Assembly: GCA_947044365.1 (NCBI GenBank)
Contig: OX345642.1
Location: forward strand, 6,735,507-6,799,506
DNA from: Petrosia ficiformis
Lineage: Eukaryota > Porifera > Demospongiae > Haplosclerida > Petrosiidae
DNA length: 64,000 nt
Reading direction: 5' to 3'
The notes beneath the pieces were generated by a model. It was not told the DNA's origin. It saw only the letters and a program-made list of their open reading frames with translations, and made no database searches. Made by a program: the position numbers and the translations under genes. Below are positions 31,331-44,900 of this stretch, piece by piece (positions within the stretch are counted from its first letter, which is position 1; the number at the start of each line of letters is the position of its first letter).

Positions 31331-32192
31331 ATACTATCCACTTCTTTAGGAGCATTTAGTGTTCAAATTTTCATCATTTTTTCCTTTTAATTAGAACATG
31401 TATCTGAAACATTTTATATGTAACGATGAACATAAATATATTTCTTCTAAACTACAGAAAGGAAGATTATTATATGTATATAGACAGGCAAATGTCATGT
31501 ATATGATTGTGGAACCTGCTACCTTCTGTCTTGCATGTGATGACTATATGTAATACAGTGTATAGTTTCATGTCGTAATGTTAATACACGATTATACTAT
31601 AACTCACTAAGTGAGATTCATATATACAAGGATGACAATTTTATGATGCAGGTAAACAGATTTTGGTATTAAAACTTTTTTGAGTTCATGTTGAATGTAA
31701 ACAGCCTTTTTATAAATGGCCTTAGTGAGCAAAGCATAAAATTTTTCTCATTTTTAAAAAATTATTTTAAAAAGCTGTTTGCGAATTTTGAACGTGTATC
31801 AAATTGGAGATTCGTTTTACACTTCTAATGTATGAACATGCTTTGTTATATTTATAATTAAGAAACTTATGAATATTTCATCAAAACAGGTATATAAAGT
31901 AATTATGAAAATGAATTTAAAAAATTGATATGTACACGATTATACGGTAAATTCAAAATTTTAAAAGAAAATTGATGAAATAAATAGACCTAATAAAAAC
32001 AGGCTATATATATACATATAAATTATAAATATCATCATCTATAAAAATGGCTATCATCTGTATATACAGAATGGATTAGAAATTATTCATAATTATCTAT
32101 AAAACAGCTCGTAATTTATCTGACAGAATGGATCACAACAACTGTCATTAATATCATTATAATACAGTCCTTATTATTATACATGTATGTTT
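31331..32192. other. Convergent intergenic region SSR1 / SLC11
   Basis: Very AT-rich with no coding frame. It contains a single inverted copy of repeat C at 31556-31606. It presumably holds both 3' UTRs. Confidence 0.5.
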
Positions 32193-34100
32193 TTACATGT
32201 TATCATTAGCTTGTATATTATTTGATACTACAAACACAGCATCACCATTACCTGAAGCAGAGTCACCACTTGAGGTCAAACTGGATCCACTGCTTGAATT
32301 CAATAGCTCAATCTCTTCATCATCATGAAATGTAGGCAAACACTTGCAACACGTTTCTTTAATCTTCTTCTTTGCGGTTGCATATGCTTTATCTCGTTTC
32401 GTCTCAATTGCCTCTTCCATTTCATTAAGCCATTTGAAATGTCGTGTACACCAAAGACACTTGATCTTATCTACCCAAGGGCAATTGCACAAAGGTATGG
32501 ATGGCAATTTCGAGTATATATATTCAGTTGCTTTCTTTGGTAGTGAAGTAATGAAAGCATTGCCTGCAAGATATATCAATAACACCAAATAAGGTAGTAT
32601 GACAAGTGCAGCAATTGCATACACCCAAATAGCCTGACCTTGGAGATATACGAAAACAAAATAAAAATTGATGGATATTACCGCTATTGCTAGAATCCAG
32701 ACTAAAATTTTCATTATTATTCCATTACGAAATGTATTCATAATTAAAAATGAATTTGTGAAATGCAGAATGGGGAGAAGAGCGAATGGTAGCTGCAGTG
32801 ACTGAACTACATTTAAAAGATCATTCATGCTTGTAAGATTGTTGATGTTAGCAAATACTGCTACCATTAAAGTTGGCATAATAGCTATGGAACGAGTGAA
32901 TAGCACTCTCTTCCAACGGCTCCAATGAATATTCAAGAAACCTTCCATTACAAACTGCCCGGCATATGTTCCTGTCATAGTAGAACTAGAGCCAGCAGCT
33001 AAGATTCCAATGGCCCATATATACAAAGCCACGTCTCCAAACGAGCAGCCCAAGAAAATACCACCTCTGTATATATCTACGTCAAGTGTTTCATTTTCTG
33101 TGAAGTCTGTATTCGTGAAGTTAAGGGCAGTACAATTATCGATCACATCTATCGCAGTCTTTCCATTAAATGCAGCAGCAAACACACATACCACAAATAA
33201 GTTAATGACAAATGACACAAGTAAAGCAATCGCTGATTCAATTAAAAAGTACAAGTTGGCCTCTTTTATTTTTCTTGGTTCATCCCTCTGGATATCTCTT
33301 GATCGAACCAGAGCTGAATGTAGATAGATATTATGGGGCATAATTATAGCACCAACTATACCTACAGCTATTGTAGCTTCTCCAGAAGGAATTCGTGGTA
33401 TGAAGAGACCTTTTAAAATCTCTAGGTAGTTGACATCAGCACGGATGAATTCATATCCAAACGTTATAGCCATGACAGTGATCAGAAATCCGAAAAATAC
33501 TTCAAGTTTTCGAAGACCGTACTTGTCTAGAAAGAGGAAAAAGAACGTATCCACGATCGTTATTAACACACCAGCCCAAAGGGGAATATGACGTACAGAG
33601 AGAAGATACAATGCTATCGCAGTGCCTATGACTTCCTGCATGTCACTTCCAATGATCGCAATCTCTACCATCACCCATAAGACTAGTCTTGGAAACAATG
33701 GGTAACGATCATGACAAACCTCTGCCAGGTTCTTCCCACTGACAACACCAAGCCGAGCTGATAGACGTTGCAGTAAGAGTCCAAACACAGTGGATAACAT
33801 GAGTAGCCATAGTAAAGTATAACCAGCTTGTGCTCCCGATTGTAAATCAGATTCTATGTTACCTGGATCAAGATAGGCAATACTCATTAAAAATCCGGGA
33901 CCAGAAAATGCCCATAGCTTTTTAAAACTAAACCCTCCACACCACTTTATTGAACCAGAATCAGGAATCGTAATCTTTTTGTCAAAGTACGATGATCTCT
34001 TCCTTTTATCTTTTATTAATTCTTCCTCGACAAGATTTTCGCTTTGAGAAGAGGTGTCCTCCATTTCACTAATAAAGTTCACATCTTGATCTTCTTCCAT
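32193..34100 (-). CDS. NRAMP/SLC11 divalent metal transporter
   Basis: Proton-coupled Fe/Mn-type importer of plasma or endo-lysosomal membranes. One uninterrupted exon of 635 aa starting MEEDQDVNF. The acidic N-terminal tail is followed by about 12 TM segments. TM1 carries the metal-binding DPGN motif ([12 protein letters not shown]). TM6 carries the family MPHN motif ([17 protein letters not shown]). The consensus transport segment near [18 protein letters not shown] is present. A Cys-rich C-terminal extension ([14 protein letters not shown] and later KETCCKC) is longer than usual. The bases before the ATG look like a splice acceptor (GGACTTGCAG), so an untranslated first exon is likely. An intronless coding region among intron-rich neighbours suggests a retrocopy or intron loss. 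Whether it is SLC11A1 or A2 cannot be said. Confidence 0.93.
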   Translation of the reverse strand: MEEDQDVNFISEMEDTSSQSENLVEEELIKDKRKRSSYFDKKITIPDSGSIKWCGGFSFKKLWAFSGPGFLMSIAYLDPGNIESDLQSGAQAGYTLLWLLMLSTVFGLLLQRLSARLGVVSGKNLAEVCHDRYPLFPRLVLWVMVEIAIIGSDMQEVIGTAIALYLLSVRHIPLWAGVLITIVDTFFFLFLDKYGLRKLEVFFGFLITVMAITFGYEFIRADVNYLEILKGLFIPRIPSGEATIAVGIVGAIIMPHNIYLHSALVRSRDIQRDEPRKIKEANLYFLIESAIALLVSFVINLFVVCVFAAAFNGKTAIDVIDNCTALNFTNTDFTENETLDVDIYRGGIFLGCSFGDVALYIWAIGILAAGSSSTMTGTYAGQFVMEGFLNIHWSRWKRVLFTRSIAIMPTLMVAVFANINNLTSMNDLLNVVQSLQLPFALLPILHFTNSFLIMNTFRNGIIMKILVWILAIAVISINFYFVFVYLQGQAIWVYAIAALVILPYLVLLIYLAGNAFITSLPKKATEYIYSKLPSIPLCNCPWVDKIKCLWCTRHFKWLNEMEEAIETKRDKAYATAKKKIKETCCKCLPTFHDDEEIELLNSSSGSSLTSSGDSASGNGDAVFVVSNNIQANDNM

Positions 34101-34303
34101 GATAGCATAGATAGGCTGCAAGTCCGCAACCGGAAATTTAGAAGTTCGACTCGACAGTCTGTTTCGACTAGCTCAGTAGCTCGACTGCTAGGCGTGTCTC
34201 ATCATAAATTTATTCATAGTTGTATAATTAATAATTATTATTACCATCACATGGTCCACATGTACTACTAATAATATTCATAAAATCTAAGTTTCTAACT
34301 AAA

Positions 34304-35566
34304 TCAGTCCTTTTTGTTCAGTTTCGGACGAGGCTCATGAGTCCTTTTAATTAGAGTTTTCACACAGAACCATGTAAGATAAACTCCCCAGTACACAAAA
34401 ACTTTATTTACAACAATGAACACCATCCAGAAGAGGGAGCGAATAAGAATGTGTTGCCTTGAAGTGAATTCCCAGTAAAGATAGAAATACCGTATTGCTT
34501 CTTTAAACACAAAACGAATAGATTCTGGTAAAACCAGATTGTCTTCTTCAGTATCTGTTGAAGATTTTGACTCAAGAGTAGATGTAGATGGATTTATCGT
34601 ATACAGTATTTTTTCAAAGATCTCATTATCACCTTGCAGAATTTGATTAAAGGTTCTGGTGTTGTGAGATAGTTGAACAGTGTTAGCTATCACAATACCT
34701 ACTTGTAAACTGTTAATGACATACATACGTAGAGCTGGACTGAAACTAATAATTGTATCACTTGGTAAAGTATTTAGCAGACAGATTCCTTTACGATCAC
34801 AATTTAGCCACCAACCAAAGGCATAATTCTCACCACGGTCATAAGGGAGTTTCTCTATGGGATGGGTTGGCAAGGTAGACAAGTCGAGCAAAACCTGTTT
34901 AACAAACTGGTAAAGATCGTTTAATGTAGCTTCAATATCAGGTTTTTGAGTTAAGACAGCGTTATCAAGAGATAAAGACCACAGTGCATCCAACCACGCT
35001 CCTTTGGCTGAATTACCAAGTATCTCATTGACGAACTGTAAGGCTGTTCTGCCTTGGACGTTCATTTCATTCACAAGCCCGATCTGATCTCTACTGTACT
35101 GAGGTACTTTATTAATTAATTCCAGGAAGGTTGCTGATTGGAGGTTGTTTGGAATTACCAGATCCCTGCCGTCCATTAAAACTTTAAGTTTTTTAAGTAT
35201 AACCTCAGATGGGAGACCTTCAAAGAGAATAGGCAGAGAGGTGGATATTAAAGTCAGTATGTTCGGATAAGGAATAGAGAACGTGGAGTTTAGGTTGGTA
35301 TCTTTTGGTAAGTTAAGTACGCTCAGTTGCTCCTTGAGAGCTAACAGGAAAACTCGACTGTGTAACAGACTTTGTATCTCCTTTTCTATTGCATTTTTCA
35401 TATCAAGGTTATCAAATCCTTCTATTAATGGTTTCCATTCTTCTACTTGGTTGTTTTGTGGCTTCACTAAGTATGATTTCACAGCCGACAGAGGTTCTTG
35501 CGGCAGAACTTTCTCCGATGCTGTGAGGGCAAACACGAGAGATAAGAAAAGGATGCAGTTCTTCAT
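34304..35566 (-). CDS. Unknown signal-peptide protein with a C-terminal TM segment
   Basis: 420 aa in one exon from ATG at 35566. Residues 1-17 are a signal peptide (KNCILFLSLVFALTA). A mostly helical lumenal/extracellular region follows, and a C-terminal hydrophobic segment (LFWMVFIVVNKVFVYWGVYL) precedes a basic tail RTHEPRPKLNKKD. The part around NYAFGWWLNCDRKG and LRMYVINSLQVGIVIANT recalls the C-terminal half of serine beta-lactamase-like/LACTB-family domains (YGxGWW, then L.vyvIp.....v.i..Nt). However, I cannot place the SxxK nucleophile and KTG-like motifs convincingly, so it would be a non-catalytic relative if related at all. It is transcribed away from the SLC6 gene and lacks introns like its SLC11 neighbour. 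Confidence 0.7.
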   Translation of the reverse strand: MKNCILFLSLVFALTASEKVLPQEPLSAVKSYLVKPQNNQVEEWKPLIEGFDNLDMKNAIEKEIQSLLHSRVFLLALKEQLSVLNLPKDTNLNSTFSIPYPNILTLISTSLPILFEGLPSEVILKKLKVLMDGRDLVIPNNLQSATFLELINKVPQYSRDQIGLVNEMNVQGRTALQFVNEILGNSAKGAWLDALWSLSLDNAVLTQKPDIEATLNDLYQFVKQVLLDLSTLPTHPIEKLPYDRGENYAFGWWLNCDRKGICLLNTLPSDTIISFSPALRMYVINSLQVGIVIANTVQLSHNTRTFNQILQGDNEIFEKILYTINPSTSTLESKSSTDTEEDNLVLPESIRFVFKEAIRYFYLYWEFTSRQHILIRSLFWMVFIVVNKVFVYWGVYLTWFCVKTLIKRTHEPRPKLNKKD

Positions 35567-35995
35567 GTCTGTTTGAAGATTTATAAAAAGGTGAATGTGA
35601 GCATGACCTGCTGACAATCAGACAATGAGATGGTTTATAGTTGACCCCCGGCTAATTAGTCGATCTCAGCTCCGTGATCCGATCCGGTAGTCTCGTCCCC
35701 AGACCGCCACGCCCTACGGGAGAAAGAAGTTTCGAAGGTCGGCCTCTTGATTCTGAAGCGTCAAACGTCTTTTGCATTTAAAACGTTACAATGAACCTTC
35801 TTTTGAGTGGAAAAGGCGTTCGAGGCTTGGACCAAAGATTATAGAACAAAGATGTTCCAGACAGTCGACGCGTCTTTCGCCTGGCGCGGCGCCCTGATGC
35901 AACACGTGATTGGAAAGATTTGATTGGTTAATCTCTTTATAAAAAAACAACACTGGCACACTGCCAACTTTGCCAAAGAAACAGACGAAAGAGGG
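35567..35995. promoter_or_regulatory. Divergent interval upstream of the SLC6 gene
   Basis: Less AT-rich than the surroundings, with several CpG-containing words such as GATCCGATCCGG and GGCGCGGCGCC, consistent with a shared promoter. No coding exon recognised. Confidence 0.4.
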
Positions 35996-38900
35996 ATGGC
36001 TGTAAGTCCAACAGAGAAAGATGGCCTCGAGCTCGGTAATGTCAACGGTTACGGGACAGATTCTGATGAGCACACCAAGGAGCAGTTTGCTAATTCTCTC
36101 GAAGTACCGTCTACCACTGTAAATGATAATGAAGACAGTGATTATCTTGATGAGGAAGAAGAAAAAGAGAAATTTTGGATAAAACTGTTTCCGTGGTTAC
36201 TCAAGTGGTCTTGGTTTAGACAACGATGTTACAAAAAGAAGAAAGATAAGTGTAAGCTATTGCTTTATGTTGTGGATATTAGTCTGAATGTTTGTATGAG
36301 AGCATCTGGAAACTATGTGCAGTGTTTTTTCTAGGATCATATCAGGTAGAATAGCTAGCTATTAGTTCCAGTTTCTATGTAAGCTACAAGCAGCTTTTTT
36401 TTTGCTAGTCTTTAGAGCTTGAGTGTGTGTTCTATTAAGCACCACGCCCATTAATTGACTGAGCGCCCTGGAATGATGCAACTTCCTTAACTACTTATAC
36501 AACGCATATTCGTTCAAGTGACACAAGAACATATACATTAAACCCCGTAGAAAGAAATTATAGGGATTGGTCTATGAGCCATAAAACACTGACTTTGTGT
36601 GGAAGGTAGATTGTATGCAATGAGTATATCATACCACAAGCACTAGAGTGTGAAGATAATATGATTTTTGTTGGGGCCTTTCAAGTGAATAGGGATTCTC
36701 GTTAATATTCATATACTACACCTCCAACACATGTGACATGGGTCAGATGTGTGTGAAATATTAATAAAGTTTCATTATTTGTTGGTTGGTGTGCATCAAA
36801 AGAGCTATTTTCAAGATGTGTACATGTAATTATACAATTTCAATCATTTAACATTATATGCCAGTGAGTAAATGTCTTGGTCAGTGACAGTTATGTGTAG
36901 CTAAATATCCAATAACTTTGGTACATAGAAGGGTTATCGTTGTGATAAACAAATTCCAAGGGAGGCGAATGTCCCACCCACTCTTCTGTTGGTATATATT
37001 AGTGTTGTTTTAGTATGACAATAATGAATAATTTTAGTTATAGTTATAGTGTGCCTGGTTTCTCAAACTTATAGTTTAGTTATAGTTTAATTAACTAAAA
37101 TAATATTGGGCTTTCTAAAAGGGTTTTAGTTTTAGTGCCCATTATTGGGGAATTTTCATTTTAGTTAGTTATAGTTATTACAGTAGACCTGTAATTTATT
37201 TATAGTTTAGTTAACTAAAAGTCACAATGCCTTACTAAAAGGGGTTTTAGTTATAGTTATAGCAAACTAAAACAACACTAGACTATATATGTACATGTGT
37301 GTAATTAATGTAATAATGTAATGAGTATTGGAGTATTGCAACTTTGCAAGTGAGCTCCACACTAGCTCTATATACATATATACATGTACATGTATATATG
37401 TACAGTGTATGTGTCATGTCATACCACATGTTCTAATAATAACACCATATATTCTGAAATTATCTGAACACATTTCTGACTCACTACTGGTAGGTGAGGC
37501 TCACCTCACAATGTTGCAGGATTATTCAGTAATTATGATAATAGTATAATAATTATTTACTACCTGAATGAAGGCTTATAAGTTATAAATGTTGTAAGTG
37601 GGAAAGCAAACATATCATAATAAACTGCATAATACATACACTACATATATATGTACATGTTGTTTTTTATTACATTTTCACAATGAAAGGATATCATGTC
37701 AAAACCACACTTGCAAGATTGGTATGGTACATGTATATGTATTATTTTACATGTATATGTATTATGTATTGGGATGGTACATGTATATGTATTATGTATT
37801 GGGATGGTACATGTATATGTATTATGTATTGGGATGGTACATGTATATGTATTATGTATTGGGATGGTACATGTATATGTATTATGTATTGGTATGGTAC
37901 ATGTATATGTATTATGTATTGGGATGGTACATGTATATGTATTATGTATTGGTATGGTACATGTACATGTATTATGTATTGGGATGGTACATGTATATGT
38001 ATATGTATTACATGTATCTGTCATCAAACTTTATATGTTCCATGCATTATCGGTACTTGAAATAGTTTTTGAAGGTGTCTAGCAGAAACATCTGGACGAA
38101 GCAATATTTGACCAGCAAATTGTGAATTTGTCTTGAAAAAAAGCAAATCTCACAAAGCTGCATTGTACCTATTTAGAGATAAAGGAAGCAACTCACTTGG
38201 CCATGACTGCTCTTGACTGATACTTAACCTCACTGTGAAGTTATTGTACTTATTACTCATTAACTAATCAAACAATTTGTCCAGTCAAATGCAATTTTGT
38301 ACAGACAAAGAGACAAAATGTCCAGAAAATGGCCAATTGTTGGAGGTTATTTTGAACACTGTATTATATTCAAATTGCTGTCAGTCCACTTGTGTATGTA
38401 TGGGTTTTCAATATATCATTAATAACCTATCCATTCATTCATTTTTTAGCTCGTCTTCAATGGGACAACAGAGCACAATATCTTTTAACACTTGTGGGGT
38501 ATGCTGTGGGCTTAGGAAACATTTGGAGATTTTCATATCTGGTTGCCAAAAACGGAGGAGGTAGGTTTATTGATCACTATGGTAGTAACTGTATGTAGGT
38601 GATTGTGATGACAAACAACTCTTCATTAATTAAATTACAATTTGTAGTTTTAATATGAAAATTACGACCACTTTACTACATGTATATATGTAAGTTACTT
38701 CACCATGAAACAATATTTTTATGTATATACATGTAGTATGGTATGGTATGCAATGTTCTGCCTACACTGATCGGCACTGGTTGGGATTAACCACCCCTCA
38801 GATGAATTAACCACCTCTCAGATAATACATATATAGGCTACCGAGACATAATTAAGTATATACTGGATAAACAGTACTAAATGCAATGTAGAATCTCTAA

Positions 38901-41900
38901 ATATCCCGGCAGAACACTGGGTATGGTATATGAATTTGTACATGACTATATTTGGGTTATACAATATTTAAACATATCACACACATTACAATATTATTGC
39001 ATGGTAATAACATGTCACATGATTTTCAATGCTACATGTATTGAAATGGGAAAATATTGTCTTGCTGCTAATATAATTATGCAGTACTTCAACACTTAGT
39101 TGTGAGCCATATGTCAATAATCGGAAAGCTTAATTCTTGCCCAATTCTAAACTATATATATATATACAACTATTATTAAGTGTTGATGGGCTGATTATTA
39201 CAGATACTGATCACTAAAAGTGTGTGGTACAATCAGCACTGCTGTAAGTGCAAGACCGCAAGAGTAATTATGCATTATTTAAATTAGTCAACTGCCTGTA
39301 ATGTTAATAATAATAATAATCTATATCTGCTTAAATGTCTGTCTATCGTGTAATTTTATATAAATGTGAGTCACCTCGACATGTTTGTAACTTTAGTTTG
39401 AAATTAAATTGTATAATGTATACATGTACATGTATAATTATAATGAAACATCAATCATCTACATAATCATAATAATTATAGTTATATTTTATTCCCTTAC
39501 AGCTACTTTCGTAATACCTTACCTGTTAATGTTGTTCGTCGTCGGTATACCACTTTTCTACCTAGAATCTTTGCTCGGACAGGCTCTACAAAAAGGACCC
39601 ATTTTAGCGTGGTACAAATTATGTCCTAACTTGTGGGGTATAGGACTCTCTGCTATTGTAGTGACAGTATACATTAGTCTGTATTATAATATTATCATCA
39701 GTTGGGTTATACTCTACTTTTTTAATTCATTTCAAGACCCTCTACCGTGGGCGAAATGTAATGGACAAACTATTAACAGAAGCAGTGACTTTTATTTTAA
39801 TCATATTAATGAAACTGACTATGCCTCTTGTGTTAATGACTCCACAAGGTACATGTACATCCATTCATTGATCTATGCATCCATCCTTCAATCCATCATC
39901 CATCTATTTACATGTATATTTGTTGATCTTTCATCCATCCATTCAATCATCCATTCATTCATTATCCATAAGTCTCCATCTATACATCCATCCATCCTTC
40001 CATTCATTTTCCATATATCTATGCAATTCTTCATCCATTCATCCAACCATCCGTCTATCCATCCATACATCTATCTTTCCATTCGTTATCCATACATGTA
40101 CATGTATATCTATGCAATTCTTCATCTATCCATCCATCCATCCACCCATCCATCTATCTATCTAGTATCCATCCATCTATCTATCCATCTATCTATCTAT
40201 CTAGTATCCATCCACCCATCCATCTATCTATCTAGCATCCATCCATCTATCTATCAATCTATCTATCTATCTAGTATCCATCCATCCATCTATCCATCCA
40301 GATACTATTGGTATGTAAATTCTCTTCAAGCCTCCAGTGATATTGATGTAGCTGGGGGATTTAACTGGAGGTTAATGCTTACTCTTTGTGCTGCATGGAT
40401 AATAGTATATCTTTGTATTTTTAAAGGAATAAAATCTAGTGGCAAGGTTTATATACAACATGAACACATACACACATTACACACACATACACACTTCACA
40501 CACATTACACAACACATATACACACACACACACATACACACATTACACACACATACACACACACATGCACACTTACACCATACAGTATAATCATGTATTA
40601 ATTTTATGACATTAAACTCTAATACATATAAAGTCATCACATCCTAATTTTGAAGTCATCATGCCATCCATTACATGTACATGTACATGTACACATGTAC
40701 ATTTAGATAACATGGTTCATTTAGACTGTCATTAGTATTATCCTCTCTCTCTCTCTCTTCAACAGTGTAATGTGATACAATCTCTTGTTCTTTCTTTGTC
40801 TGTCACTTTCCATTTCTATTTATCATTCAGGTTGTATATTTTACGGCCACGTTTCCATACCTCATGTTGACAGTACTTTTCTTTCGTGCCGTGACTCTAG
40901 ATGGAGCTGGAGATGGACTGAAATATTTATTTATACCAGATGTATGTTTCTTTGTTTTGTTTACATCTTATCTTTAAATAGCAAACAAAACAAACACAAT
41001 TATATTTACAATAGTGTTTTTTTAGTTAACTATAACTAAAACCTCTTTTAGTAAGGCATTGTGACTTTTAGTTAACTAAACTATAACTAAATTACAAGTT
41101 TACTGTAATAACTATAGCTAACTAATAATGGGCACTTTTACTTAGTTAAAACTATTTTCATAATCAAATAGACTATAAAGTTTGAGAAACCATTCAAAAT
41201 ATAACTAAAAGGTGCTCATTATCAAATGAACACAATACTAATTATTTAAATAATGAAATTAACGATCAAATACATGAATATCAAGACGCTATTCTTCTCG
41301 TGTTTGATCAATTGACAAGCTATACTATACCTTCAATCCATATATTAATACTAACCGTATGACATAGAAGTCTGGTGTATTATGATATTAACAAGATCCC
41401 ATTCTTGTCGGTTGGTCCAATGTTTTCCTCTCCCATTCTCTAAAACTCTTCTTCCTCCTTCTAGGCTGATGTATTGAAAGAGAAATTTTTCCAGCCTCAA
41501 GTGTGGCTTGAAGCAGCGACTCAAATATTCTTCTCTCTTGGGCTATCATTGGGTGCTATCATAGCTCTCTCTAGTTACAGCAAACCATCCAACAATGCAT
41601 TAGTGGATACTCTAGTGGTGTGTCTCACTAACTCCTTCACTTCTATATATGCCAGTATAGTAGTATTCTCTATAGTTGGATTCAAAGCCGATGAACTGAA
41701 TACTTCCATTGAACTGGTAAGAAATGAATGTTTATTTTTGAGTTGATGTTTTAGTAACAGTTCACTAATAATTTCAATGATGTTTTAGTTAACTATAGTC
41801 TGTTCATATTCACGATGTCCTCAAAATTATAATGTGATGATTTTATATGTAATATAATGTATAGCTTAATGTCATAAGGTTAATACATGATTATACTGTA

Positions 41901-44900
41901 ACTCTAAAATGAAGCAATGGATTGAAATTTGACACACACAAAAAAGAACAGGAAGGACTATTATATGAAAATGGTACAGGTGAAATGATTGTTAGTCATT
42001 CCAAACTAAAGTTATGAACATTTTTCTGAGGTCATGGTGAACATGAATGACCTTTAATAGTTTTTATAGTTAACTAAAACTATAAATGCGAATACTAATA
42101 TGTTTGGTTTGAAATGTGAACTACAGTACAATTACTGAAATTAAAACTGCACTTCTCTGTTTAATAACCCATCACTTCCTGTCTCTGTATTTCTAGGTTT
42201 CTCAAGGCCCTGGTTTGGCATTCATAGTGTTCACTGAAGCATTAACTCTCTTTCCTGTGTCTCCATTGTGGGCTCTACTCTTCTTCTTTATGTTGTTTCT
42301 TCTCGGATTGGATAGTCAGTTTGCAGGTTTAGAGGCCATTATAACAGTTCTTTATGACAGTAAGAAAATACAAAAAGTACGGAAGGAGATAACTATAGGT
42401 ATGTAATGTTATATGTCTTTTATCACTTGTATTTATCCATTCATCCAATATACCCTTCCATTCATCCACTTACATGTCAATCCATCCATTCATCCATTTT
42501 TACAGTATGTCAATCCATTCATCCATCCATCCAGTTGTCTTAATATCCATTCATCCATTCATCCAGTCATCCCGATATCCATCCATTCATCCAGTTATCC
42601 CAATATCCATTCATCCATTCAATCCCAATATCCATGCATTCATCCAGTTATCCCAATATCCATTCATCCATTCATCCAGTTATCCCAATATCCATTCATC
42701 CATTCATACAGTTATCCCAATATCCATTCATCCAGTTATCCCAATAGCCATTCATTCATTCATCCAGTTATCCCAATATCCATTCATCCAGTTATCCCAA
42801 TAGCCATTCATTCATTCATCCCAATATCCATTCATCCAGTTATCCCAATATCCATTCATCCATTCATACAGTTATCCCAATATCCATTCATCCATTCATC
42901 CAGTTATCCCAATATCCATTCATCCATTCATCCAGTTATCCCAATATCCATTCATCCATTCATACAGTTATCCCAATATCCATTCATCCATTCATCCAGT
43001 TATCCCAATATCCATTCATCCAGTTATCCCAATAGCCATTCATTCATTCATCCAGTTATCTCAATATCCATTCATCCAGTTATCCCAATAGCCATTCATT
43101 CATTCATCCCAATATCCATTCATCCAGTTATCCCAATATCCATTCATCCATTCATACAGTTATCCCAATATCCATTCATCCACAATAATTTCTCTTCCAC
43201 ACACAGCTATTATATGCATTCTAATGTTCTTTGCAAGCTTCCCTTTCATATTGGGTAATGGACCATACTTGTTTCAACTGTTTGATCAGTTTGTGGGTAC
43301 TCTACCATTACTGTTCATTGGTTTGTGTGAAGTGCTTTGCATATCATATGTATATGGTGTCGACAAGTGAGCTATATGAACTTGTAATTAGTAATGTGAA
43401 TGATCCAATATGTACTGATAAGTGATATTATATCTACCTTCTGGTTGCTGATTCTTTCAATGAAAATGAGCATTTTTATGGCCCGTAGGGCCATCCCTAT
43501 GATTGCTTTCCCACGGGTTCGATGTATGTTTATAATTATATAAAATTATATATATATATATTCTTGTGTCACTTACGCGAGTATGCGTTATATACGTAGT
43601 TAAGGAAGTTACGTCATTCCCGGGGGCTCGGTCAATTAATGGGCGTGCCGCATAATAGAACGCGCGCTTAAGCTCTACAGAGCAGCAGAAAGAAAGCTGT
43701 AGCTTTACTAGCTTATGTAGAAGCTGGAACTAATAGCTAGCTATTCTTCCTGAAATATATTTCTAAAGTTCTAGAAGGTCCTTAAAAGGTAAAGAGAGTA
43801 GATAATCAAAATAATAACTATAATAGGCTGTTGTGTTTCAGGCATGATTACTGAATTCCGGACACCATAAGCAATCATAGGGATACTTTTTTTCTCTATA
43901 CACTTGTCTCAATAGTTATGAGTATCGTTAAAGTGATTAATGATGCTATAATCACAAGAAGTGAATAGACTTATTATTACAATATTGGTTACATCTTTCA
44001 GAAATGACTGATATTGATACTAGGATGAGATGTTAAATTTTCTCTTCTTTAAGGTTTTTCACACTCGTTAAGTATCCAGTTCATCGTTATATGAAGCTAT
44101 TCTGGTGGTTTGTGTGGACATTTGTTAGTCCAGTGGTCATGATTATCATATTTTTTGGAAGTACTATTAATGAACTTGTGGAACCTCTTCAGTACACAAT
44201 ATTTGCTTATAGTGAAGTGAGTATGATTTGATTTTCATTTCTAAAATACATGTGTGAAGTGAGTGTGATTTAATTTTCATTTCTAAAATACATGTACTGT
44301 ATTCCAAGTGCTCTTTGAATGTAATAACTGAAAACTTTTATTACTGTGTGTGGGCCCCTTCTGGGGATCTTCACATTTCAGTAAAGATTTGTAAACTCTG
44401 TCAGTCTGTCTGTCTGTCTATTGTCTGTCTATTGTCTGTCTATTGTCTGTCTCTGTCTGTCTGTCTATCTGTCTCTCTGCCTGTCTCTGTCTGTATCTCT
44501 GTCTCTTGTCTGTCTTTGTCTCTGTCTGTCTCTGTCTGTCTGTCTGTCTGTCTCTGTCTCTCTGCCTGTCTCTGTTTTTATCTCTGTCTCTTTCTTACAG
44601 AAGGATGGTATTAAGACAGAGCAAGTTCTACCATATCCAGACTGGGCCCAGTTCATAGGAGCTGTTTTGGTTCTATCTTCAATCCTGTGTGTTCCTGGAG
44701 TACTTATTGTTCGTCTCATTGCTTATCATAAAGCTAGAAAACAGATGAAAGAATTCAAGGCTCTTACAATTGAACGTATTATTAATATCTATGAAAAAGT
44801 CCGGAACTTTGTACTCCGAAATCAGTCTTGGACTCCTCATGTAGACGAAGAGGAAAATGGGGAAATCCCTTATCAATCATGTGATGAAAATGATGATATT

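Noticed and set aside
35924..35995. An N-terminal extension of the SLC6 protein
   Set aside because: It would start at TTG; the first ATG in frame is 35996. The same reasoning moved the SLC11 and 34304-35566 starts to ATG.
37598..38082. Long open frames on both strands (up to 155 codons)
   Set aside because: A 30-bp repeat lacking stops in multiple frames; intronic in SLC6.
42413..43258. 281-codon open frame read as an extra SLC6 domain
   Set aside because: It is the repeat intron 7, and runs out of frame with the following SLC6 exon.
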